Source: Parachlorella kessleri (taxonomy: Eukaryota; Chlorophyta; Trebouxiophyceae; Chlorellales; Chlorellaceae). Taken from it: DNA of 21,111 bases. Numbering within the stretch: position 1 is the stretch's first letter; every line of letters begins with the position of its first letter. Below the pieces are notes generated by a model, which was given only the letters and a program-made list of their open reading frames with translations, did no database searches and was not told where the DNA came from. A program made the translations under genes and the position numbers. The stretch lies in contig BBXU01001699.1 in the NCBI GenBank assembly GCA_001598975.1, positions 1 to 21,111 on the forward strand. The letters run 5' to 3'. Positions 1 to 7,908 of the stretch are shown in pieces.

Positions 1-24
1 CGCTGGCAGGCACAGCCCACATAC

Positions 25-1734
25 CTTGGCACCCACGCTGTGTGCGAGCTCCACTATCCGGTGTGCTGGCGCCACGCAGCCCAGCATGTTGGAGATGTGC
101 ACCAGCGTGACCAGCTTGGTGCGAGGGCTGACCAGCTCTGCCAGCTGCTGCATGTCCAGCTCCTGGGTGTCATTAGTCAACTCCACAAACCTGCGCCCCG
201 GCACGAGGTCAGGCCATCAGCGCCTTGATGGCAGCAGCTGCCAGAGGTAGTTACCAGTAACAGCAAGCCCGTCGGCACCAGCTCTTACTCAAGTCTGCTG
301 AGGGTGCGAAAACAGTTGGGGCCAGCGCTCACAGGCAAATCAGACGCCAACCCATGCAACACAACTACTACCCCTCGCCACCGCTACGCAAAAGAGCTAG
401 CTTGCTTAAACCAATATCTCAGCTATGCTGAGATAGTATAGCAATCGCTCTACCCCCCCCCCCCCGACCCCCCCCCCCCACCCACCACCAACACACACAC
501 AAAGTCAGGCCCCCCCAAAGCCCCACGACCCTCTGCTACTCACTTGAGCGTGCAGCCAGTCCTCTGCGCAATGAGCTGCCATGGCACAATGTTGGAGTGA
601 TGCTCTGCCACTGACAGGATCACCTCATCGCCTGCCTGCACCCAGGCCAAGGATGTCTCTTCAGGCACTCACAGCATGTCCAGCCAAATTGCAATCCTAG
701 TGAAGTGCAAATTTATGCTGGGTGTGGCCCCAATCCCCTACCCTTCACACCAGGCTCTTCCAGAGAGTGTCCTCACCAGCACATTGCAACTGCCTCACCA
801 AAGCTCTCTGGGAGTGGCGTCAAACCACTGCCCGCATTCAGGCCAACCCCCTTTGCCACCCTACGTGCCAGCCACGACCTTCCCCTCTTTCGGTATTCGT
901 GCTCGCCCAGCCAGAAGCAGTGAAAACCACCCCCCACATGCCCAAGGAATTATCGCGCGCCACCCCAGCATGTCACCCCACAGCAGTCAGACTTGAGACT
1001 TTGGCGCCGACCTTGAGGTTGTTCATGCCCCAGGAGTAGGCCACCAGGTTCAGCCCTTCGCTGGCATTGCGAGTGAAGACTATCTCCTGCGGGCTGGCGG
1101 CATTGACAAACTGCGCCACCTTCTCTCGTGCCGCCTCGTAGGCTGTTGTGGCCTTGGCGCTAAGCGCATGCACCCCACGGTGCACGTTGCTGTTGTAGTT
1201 GCGGTAGTATGTGTCCAGGGCTTCCAGCACGGCCTGCAGACGGCCCCATGTCTTTGGAATGTAGCGTAGTGAACAATAGGGACAGGGCCTCAGCAACCTG
1301 TTCAGTAGGACGACAGACTAGAACAACTTAGCGGCGGTCCACAAAGAGCCAAGACACTTGCCCCTGCCAAGGGTAAGCGACAGGCCGCTGTTGTGAAGGG
1401 GTGCCATACGTACTGTAGGCTTCTGCGAGGTGGCCGCGTTGTCTAGGTACACCAGGGGTTTGCCGTAGACTTCCTGGTGCAGGATGGGGAAGTCATCCCT
1501 GGTGCGCTCGCCCAGGGACACGGCAGCTGCTGGAGGCGCCTCCAAGCCCTGCTGCAGGTCCAAGTAACTTGTCTGGGCTTGATAGGCAGGCAACCCCCTT
1601 GCCAACTGCTCGACGAAGACGCGCCCACAACTCACCGCAGCGGCATGTGGTCTGAGCGCCCGCTTCCCCACGTGTAGGTGCGGCCTTGCGTAAGTTCTGC
1701 ACGATGCGGGCGTACCTTGCAAAGCGAACACCAT
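25..1734 (-). CDS. NFS2: Plastid cysteine desulfurase SufS/NFS2 (5' four exons, partial)
   Basis: PLP-dependent cysteine desulfurase (group II, SufS type) that takes sulfur from cysteine for Fe-S cluster assembly, with SufE as the usual partner, in the plastid stroma. Exons by hand (minus): 1414-1734, 1012-1233, 544-635, 25-190; splice phases match (0, 0, 2) and the last donor GTATGT is at 24-19, so the gene continues off the left edge. Residues 1 to about 65 are Arg/Ala/Ser-rich without acidic clusters early on, like a transit peptide. Then come family blocks: [20 protein letters not shown] and TSQKP (end of exon 1), [37 protein letters not shown] (exon 2), [19 protein letters not shown] (exon 3, with the His that stacks on PLP), and [14 protein letters not shown] (exon 4). 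The PLP-binding Lys and the catalytic Cys loop lie outside the window. The join LK/AGDEVIL uses a weak donor (GTCGGC at 1011-1006) but restores the exact family length. The start at 1734 is the only Met giving a targeting extension. Confidence 0.94.
453..479 (+). repeat. Interrupted poly-C tract in NFS2 intron 3 (G-run on the coding strand)
   Basis: Thirteen C at 453-465, then GA, then twelve C at 468-479, followed by further C-rich and CA-rich sequence to about 500. It lies in NFS2 intron 3 (191-543). Because the gene is on the minus strand, the pre-mRNA reads as two long G runs close to the 5' splice site at 543, able to form a G-quadruplex. Its length is also prone to sequencing error. Confidence 0.9.
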
Positions 1735-2076
1735 GTCAGGGTGGAAAGTGCTGGCAAACCAGGTAGAGGCAAATCTCTGCGTTGATCAACGATTAAGAAA
1801 CAAGTAGGCTTGGCAGAAGTCCGATGAACGTACTCTGCTGTGCCAGGCAGCCCTCAGCGCTGTATTTCCAAGGGCCGAAAGGAAGAGGTGGCAGCAGGCC
1901 CAGCACGGGCACTTGCATGTCAGGGTTCTAGGCTAGCCTTCTCGGCCCAGCAATATCTTGTCTGAGCTTCTTGAATTGTGCTGAAATAGCCAACAAGCTG
2001 GTGTTGGTATTGTCCTGGGCTGGCATTGTAAAGCAGGCCCAAGTCTTGGGAACTGAGACAATCAAAGTCCCCACCC
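1735..2076. promoter_or_regulatory. Divergent intergenic promoter region between NFS2 and the golgin gene
   Basis: These 342 nt separate two start codons on opposite strands (1734 minus and 2077 plus), so both 5' UTRs and both core promoters must fit here. I see no clear TATA box on either strand. A perfect 10-bp palindrome GTTGATCAAC at 1781-1790 is the only obvious symmetric element and could be a factor-binding site; that is inference. Confidence 0.6.
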
Positions 2077-4112
2077 ATGGCGTCCGGCTTGGCGTCCCGT
2101 ACCGATACTGCCGAGCAGCACGCTTTGCTTGCGCAGCATCAGGAGCATGACGGAAACTCAGCTGAGGAATTGCAGTGGGCCAGCTCAAGCAACCGTATGG
2201 CCGCTGTCAACTACAGTGAAAAGGTGCGTCTAGGAACTTAGGCCCTGAAAAAGACCAAGGGTGCCTGGTGTGCAGCCAGGGGTAGTTCCCTGCTCTTGTT
2301 CGAAGCAATTTCAATGGCAGCATTATGAAAGGGTGCAGGTGGGCTCCCCTTACCCAAACCCACCTCCCCAGCGCGCACAAGTCTCAAAGAGCAGCAGGCC
2401 GTATGCCATAATAGAGATGCCTATGGGTGATACGGTCGTTTGCTTCTACCTTCGTTTATCTCCCACGTACAAGGCAGCTTTAAACGCCTGTCTCCACCTC
2501 CTACCCCTCCATTTATGGATCATCCTCTGCAATGGTTTCTGTATGTGGACTCCCCACAGGTATTGGAAGAGAAAGAGCGGCGCTTGGTTGAGAATATCCA
2601 GAAGAACTACGGCCGCATCAAGCAGGTCGAGCATGAGCTGGCGGCGCTCCAGTTGCAGCTGCGCATGAATGTCGGACCCAAGAAGCACGCACTGGAGATG
2701 CTGCGGCGCAAGATTGAGGAGCAGAACGAGCGGGTGAAGGTGGCTGTTGTAAGAAGAGATGCCACCAAGAAGGTGGGTTGATGGCCCCATCCCTAGCGGA
2801 GGTCAAGTTAGGTGTGTCAGAGCAGGGGGTAGCTCCTGGCCTCAGAATTTCACCACCACCTCTCACGTTCTCGTGTGCTTCTGTTCAGCTCCGCTTAATA
2901 CTGAAAGTGACTGATCGAGGCTACACCACCGCTGGCCAGGGAGAGCGGGCCAGGGAGTAGCCGTGTCAGGACCCTGGCAACATCCCACGCTCCAGCCATA
3001 CCCTTACTCACCCTGAGCTCACTTAGTTGGGCCTGCAGGCGTATGATGAGGCTGCCGAGGCGCTGGCCAGCGAGGAGCGTGCCAAGGAGCAGCTGTGCCA
3101 GGAGCTGAACCTGCTGGTGCGGCAGTCGGCCACCTCACAGCTGGAAAAGCTGGAGCAGCTCACGCGCAAGCTGGAGCTACTGAACTCGGGCATCTTCATG
3201 GCGGGTGAGTGCCATGAAGATGTCGGGCTACCGCCTGGTAGGGGCCGGCCAACCCCTAGCGTGTCTACCTCTGATCCTGGCTTTCCCGCCGCCGCAGAAC
3301 GCAGCCGCCGCCGCCAGGGTTCCCGCCGGGAGGCGGGGGGGTTTCCAGCAACCCCTGGGCTCAGATTTCCCGCCTTGGTTGCCGGAAAAAAAAAATGTTG
3401 GGTGAAGCATAAGATAACAAAAGGCACATGGTTGCCAGACTGATGACTGTGCTGTTGGAGGAAGTGGGTGGTATGCGTGTGGCACACTGTGAGCGTGCCT
3501 GGCCTCCGCGCCTTACTGGATTGCGGGGTTGTCGACTGGCTTGGGCGGTGCCTGTATGCAGAGGAAGCCGCCCACCGTGCAGAGCAGGAACCTGCAAGCA
3601 ACGCAGGGCAGCACAGCAGTGGCGCCTCGCAAAGCGGGCTGGGGCCAGCAACCAATGGCGTGGCAGCCACCACCGCTGCCGCAGCAGTATCAGTAGCAGC
3701 AGGCGGTGCTGGTGCCCAGCAGGCAGGTGCCCCGCCGGCATATGATGCTTCCAACCCGTTCCTAGCCTCGCCACCACATGCGGCTAGCACTGAGCCGCAG
3801 GAGCCTGCGCAGCAGGTCAGCTCGGAAGTGCTGGCAGCAGAGCAGCAACTGCAGCGCGAGGCAGCAGAGCAGGCGCAGCGTGCAAAGCTGCAGGCTGAAG
3901 AGGAGCAACGCCGACGGCAGGCACTGGCTGAGGCAGAGGCAGCACGGTCACGGCATGTATCCTTGGGGCAGCGGCCAGGGGGCCGGGCAGCCTCCCAAAA
4001 GCAGCAGCAGGACCGTAAGCCAGTACCCGTAATTGCGGGTGGGGAAAGCAGAGGTCCGGGCCGGCAGCGGGTTGCTACTGATGAGCGGGGGCAGTTTAAG
4101 GGTTTTGACTAG
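2077..4112 (+). CDS. RAB6-interacting golgin-like coiled-coil protein (GORAB/DUF662 family)
   Basis: Predicted Golgi-associated coiled-coil protein of the plant/algal RAB6-interacting golgin family, thought to act in membrane trafficking; no catalytic role is expected. Exons: 2077-2223, 2560-2772, 3039-3204, 3562-4112; 358 residues; intron phases 0, 0, 1. All introns are GT-AG (donors GTGCGT, GTGGGT, GTGAGT). Residues 50-176 form the conserved coiled coil: EKERRLVENIQKNYGRIKQ, then GPKKHALEMLRRKIEEQNER, then KEQLCQELNLLVRQ and LEKLEQLTRKLELLN. This follows the family order of a PxKKE/LxRKIE helix followed by REKAQL...KLEELS. Residues about 177-260 are an Ala/Gln/Ser-rich disordered linker and about 262-307 a second charged helix (LQREAAEQAQRAKLQAEEEQ), ending in GQFKGFD. 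The first in-frame ATG after the divergent promoter was chosen. The coiled-coil match is to the family pattern, not a database hit; another golgin-type coiled coil is the alternative. Confidence 0.82.
3191..3222 (+). repeat. 12-bp perfect inverted repeat flanking a 5' splice site
   Basis: CATCTTCATGGC at 3191-3202 pairs perfectly with GCCATGAAGATG at 3211-3222. The 8-nt loop 3203-3210 (GGGTGAGT) is exactly the end of golgin exon 3 and the donor of intron 3 (intron starts at 3205). In RNA this forms a stable hairpin that presents the 5' splice site in its loop. Confidence 0.9.
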
Positions 4113-4962
4113 GGCAGCTTGGTAAGGCTAGGTAGTCTCCATGCACAGACCCTTCCGTGCCTTGTATGTTAGGTTGGTTGGGGTTGACCTTATATAAGGA
4201 GAGGCAAGGCCATGGTAAGTCTGGGAGCGGGCAGTGAAGGTGATGAGTGGAGGAGAGCATTAGGTACCCTTGAGGTATAGCACTGATGGTATGTTTAGTC
4301 GTCCATAGCAAGCCGTAGTTCAGCTGTGAGGCCTTTCTGAGCCCCTGCGTAGGACTACCACCTGCAAAGAGTGTGCCCTCCTGACTCTTGCTTGGTTGTC
4401 CATTATCCCCGAAGTGCTGGCAGGAACAGTATAGCTTACTCCTAGGTTATCTAGACGACTGGCACGTGGAAAGGCCTATATGCCTGCCACAGGATCCGCT
4501 AGTATCTGCTGGCTTGGAGAAACTGAAGCTTCAAAAGTCACATGAGCGCGTCAAGGGATGGGACCACAAGTCTGTCTGTCGGGCAGATGGAGCGCCTGCG
4601 CGCTCCTCGACGGTGCCGGCGCGGTTTGAGCCAGGCCAACTGGTGTGACTTGTTAAAAACAAGAACGCATGCTCAGCCAAGATGTACCATATTCTGGGTT
4701 TCGTTTACTCTTGGCGAGGGCCAGGGTTGGGTCGAGCTGGGTCCACGTCATGCACCCCTGGGTAGAACCTGACTGAAGAGACCCCTCTGGGTAAAACGGG
4801 TGCAGCCCTGGTTTGCACGGAAGAACCCTAGAGGCATCAATCTTACAAAATTGTTCCGTGCACCCGTCCAAGGCTGTTTCAATAAGGGGCGTGCAGTCGG
4901 CAAGGTACGGCTAGGCGTCTGAGGGTTAACACTTGCAGAAAAAACCCTTGCATATATAGGAC
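4113..4962. other. 850-nt interval without a convincing gene (golgin 3' UTR and upstream region of the repeat-protein gene)
   Basis: Open frames here (for example 4388-4648) lack family resemblance, codon-phase continuity or splice support. The interval should hold the golgin 3' UTR and the 5' UTR/promoter of the next gene. I found no TGTAA poly(A) signal on the plus strand. TTGCAG at 4933-4938, just upstream of the next start codon, could be the acceptor of a 5'-UTR intron, which would place the promoter further left. Confidence 0.5.
4188..4199. promoter_or_regulatory. Palindromic TATA-like element CCTTATATAAGG
   Basis: A perfect 12-bp palindrome containing TATATAAG in an otherwise GC-rich region, 76 nt after the golgin stop codon. 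It matches a TATA box in either direction. It may drive the downstream gene through a 5'-UTR intron, but its position inside the likely golgin 3' UTR makes the role uncertain. Confidence 0.3.
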
Positions 4963-7310
4963 ATGGCGTCGACGGCTGATCAAGCTAAAGACATGGCCCA
5001 AGACGTCGTGGAGAAGCTTCCACAGGTCAGCATGGTATTGCTACCCTAGGTGTGGTGTTGCAGACAAATCTTGCGTTACCTTGGCTTAGCATAGTGTCCT
5101 GGTACAGGTAGAACTTATAGATTAGCTAAAGTGTACAACTGAGCTTTCCCTGCAGCTGGTCAGCTTGTTCCTGCTTGGTGTGAGGGTTCAACCCAAGTTT
5201 GTGACCATGCTTTATCACAGTGTGCGCAGGTTGCAGCTGAGGCCAAGCCCCAGTTCCGTAACACCAGGAGTGCGGCCGAGATGGCCATGCTGGACTCAGA
5301 GGGATATGCGGACGAGGGCTTTAGCCTGCACAAGGCAAGAGGGACAGACAGCCAGCTGGCACCAGCTACCAGCTCTCCCGCCCCCCGTCACTGGGACGTC
5401 CCTTGTGTCTGGCTTCACACCATAGCAGGGTGCCTGTTGCTCACTACATGCAAGGAGTACTGTGGGTTTATGTCGCTCTGTGGTGCACTCCGGCAGCAAT
5501 TGGAGATAGAGTTTGCTGAGCATGTGTGCTGTCCCACCCGCAGAAGTCCCCGGGCCGGCACCTGGATGGGCACTGGCACAAGGGGCATGGCGGCCTGCGC
5601 AGTGAGGGGGAGGACTTGTCAGATGAGGAGCAGAGGCTCCACGAGCTTGAGGTAGGGGGCCCCTGCTGCCCTGGTCTGGTCTTGCAGCTGGAACCCCTTG
5701 TTGTATTTATTGTGCATGTCCACTTATTGCCGCTTACGCTTCCTGGGAGGGCAGAGGGGCAGAGGTTTGATAGCTTCGCATTTTCACTGCAAGGTTGCCA
5801 GATAACAGGTGCCTAGTGGGGTCTTTGTCTCTGGCTGCAGAGCCGCGGGGAGAGGCCGGGAGTGGTGCAGCGTGCCAAGGACGCGATGACCCGCGCCGGG
5901 GCAGCGGTGGCTGAGACTGTGGGTTTCAAGGCCAGTAGGAGCGCTGCTGAGCTGGCGTACGGGGATGCGGAGGGGTATGCCAGTGAGGGCTACGCCGAGC
6001 ACAAGGTGAGACAGGAAGAACGCACCTGGGAGGGATGCAGGGACTGCACGAACACCTGGGATGCTGAGCTGGCTAGCAGTGATGGTCTCTTTGAAGTCGG
6101 GCAGGCTGGTGCACACCAGGCAGGGCGTCTTGGGGGTGCCCTTTGTGCCATTCTCACATGCACAGTTGGGCGGAGAGGGGCTAAGACACGCTCTCAATGT
6201 CCAGCCTGGGTTGAAACCTCTGCTCCACTGGGTGTCCATCCCAGCTGCTCAGTGCGATGTCAGGTGGGATACTCTTGCTACCCAGTGCTTTGTTGTCTGC
6301 TGGCTATCACAGCTGTATGTGGTTCGCCGCTGCGGGTACCACTCTCTGTCTTCTGGTCACCCGGTCGCATACCGCGAGCGGGCTTGGACGTCCCTCGGTC
6401 GTCTGACATGTTTGGGTTGACCGTTAAGCCAGACGTTATGAGTGCAGGCAGCAGGCGACAAGCACCTGGAAGAACACTGGCGCAAAGGGTATGGAGGTCT
6501 GCGAAAGGAGGGGGAAGACTATCAGGACGAGCAGGAGAGGCTGCAGGACCTGCATAAGCAGGTGAGGCTTGTTGACCAGTACTTCCTGAGCGTTACCCGG
6601 CAGCGGTGGGCAGAGCCTGTGTGTGTGTGTGGTTGCGCCTTATCCTACTCGGCAGCGGCAAGGAACTCGTCACTTCAGAAGTTCAGCGGTGGGCGGGAAC
6701 GCAGCACCAACCTGTTGGATCATCTGTGGCTACTTGTATCTCGTAGCCTCGCCGTAGTCATGTGCACCACAACGTCAGATGACGGTTTCTTCCACTTGCT
6801 GATCAGATGTAGCCATGCGCACCCAGCTGGCCTGACATTGCTGGCCCGCCCGCCTACCTGTAGCCCAATCTTTGGGGCGGTGATGATGACCTGGAGTGTT
6901 CATTACTAATACAGGGCCGGGCAGGTCCTAGCATGGTGGAGAGCATGAAGGAGGCGGTCACCTCCACCGCTGCAGCCGCCAGCGACAAAGCCAGCGAGCT
7001 GCTGCAGGCAAGTGCTGTTCTCCTCTAGCTAGGGCCGGCCTTCACCTTAGGCCGGGAGTGGTTGGCAGGCTGCAGGGTGCCCATGCACTTGTGCTGAGCT
7101 TTGAGGCATATGCATGCGGCAGTGTGCAACCTAGAAAGAGGGAGAGGGGCGCTGGAGTGGGCTTGTTCTATGGCTTGCCACAATGTGTTGGATGGGCTCG
7201 GTGGAAGTTTGTATGCTGGCATGCAGTGGGATCCATTGACACGCACCAAAGCTCGGATGCTTGCCCTGCTGCAGGCCGCCAAGGAGGCAGTTGGCCTGGA
7301 GAAGAAGTGA
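4963..7310 (+). CDS. Hydrophilic two-repeat protein, LEA-like, family not recognised
   Basis: I do not recognise this family. Exons: 4963-5025, 5230-5334, 5544-5651, 5841-6005, 6448-6561, 6915-7007, 7275-7310; 227 residues; all six introns are phase 0. Introns 2 (5335-5543, donor GCAAGA) and 6 (7008-7274, donor GCAAGT) are GC-AG; the rest are GT-AG. The product is charged, free of Cys, and has no signal peptide or membrane segment. Residues 34-92 and 125-183 are two copies of one repeat: RSAAE.A..D.EGYA.EG...HK, then HL..HW.KG.GGLR.EGED..DE...L. Before, between and after them are Ala/Lys-rich amphipathic stretches (QAKDMAQDVVEK, RAKDAMTRAGAAVAE, MKEAVTSTAAAASDKASELL, AAKEAVGLEKK) reminiscent of group-3 LEA proteins. 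A stress/desiccation role is inference from composition. TATATA at 4952-4957 lies only 5 nt before this ATG; if it were the real TATA box, the in-frame ATG at 4993 would be the start. Confidence 0.78.
5266..6555 (+). repeat. Internal exon-pair duplication (repeat 1 and repeat 2) in the LEA-like gene
   Basis: Repeat 1 spans the end of exon 2 and all of exon 3 (5266-5334 plus 5544-5651). Repeat 2 spans the end of exon 4 and exon 5 (5937-6005 plus 6448-6555). By hand alignment 34 of 59 residues are identical, and the intron interrupts both copies at the same place (after HK), as expected for a genomic duplication of an intron-containing unit. The linker after repeat 1 (start of exon 4) also resembles that after repeat 2 (exon 6): PGVVQRAKDAMTRAGAA against GPSMVESMKEAVTSTAAA. 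Confidence 0.88.
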
Positions 7311-7908
7311 CCACGTGCTGTCTGCCCCACTCAGGTTGTGTTGCACCCCTTTCCAAGGCTCGCAGAGAAACACTTGCTCGCGCCAATGTGTCTGGAAACC
7401 TTTTTCCCAGCTGCACGTGGGGTGAACTCATTCTGCTCTGCTTGTGTGGCTGGGCACGGTACACTCATCATGGAACATCCCCAGCTCTTCCCATGTGCAT
7501 GCTTGATTTTTATTGGCAAGCAAACCATAACCCTTCTTGCTCTCCTGCTCTGCTCTGACCTGACCTGCGTGCTGCTGTTGTCCAGGGCAGCCACTTTCAC
7601 AATTTTGCACTACTGTCTGGCTAGGGTGCTATACTTCAAGATGTACAGAAGTTACTGCAATCAGGGCTTACACATGACACTGTAAGCATATCATATGCAT
7701 CGTACCACCAAGGAGACATGAGCCGAGGAAGGCAAGCTGTCAGGCAACAACGACCTAGTACCCAGACGAGGAAAGGTAACAAACTCAGGCACAGCTTAAC
7801 ACCCCAAGCCAGGTTGGGCAATGTGTGTAGCCAATGTAAAGCATGTAGGTTCAGCGAGTAGAGGTACGCCAAGGGGCTAGCACCAGCACACAAGGGTCTT
7901 TGGTCACC
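7311..7908. other. Convergent intergenic region, 3' UTRs of the LEA-like and XRN genes
   Basis: 598 nt between the stop codon of the plus-strand gene (7308-7310) and the stop of the minus-strand gene (7909-7911). No supported coding region; the sequence is less GC-rich than the exons. It holds poly(A) signal candidates for both strands at 7668-7685 and another plus-strand TGTAA at 7835-7839. Confidence 0.6.
7668..7685. terminator. Back-to-back poly(A) signals (TGTAA) of the two convergent genes
   Basis: TTACA at 7668-7672 is TGTAA on the minus strand, about 240 nt after the XRN stop codon. TGTAA at 7681-7685 on the plus strand is about 370 nt after the LEA-like gene stop. TGTAA is the usual chlorophyte polyadenylation signal. 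Cleavage 10-20 nt beyond each would make the two transcripts overlap. Confidence 0.5.

Noticed and set aside
4560..4640. Possible tRNA-like fold (GC-rich stems with GGTTTGAGCC)
   Set aside because: No consistent acceptor stem, D-arm or anticodon arm; B-box consensus not met.
4388..4648. 86-codon plus-strand open frame in the gene-poor interval
   Set aside because: No recognisable domain, no supporting splice sites, ordinary length for chance in GC-rich DNA.
5862..6557. 231-codon continuous open frame
   Set aside because: It is exon 4 of the LEA-like gene reading on into intron 4; after the GTGAGA donor at 6006 the repeat similarity stops, and it resumes in exon 5 (6448), which lies in a different frame.
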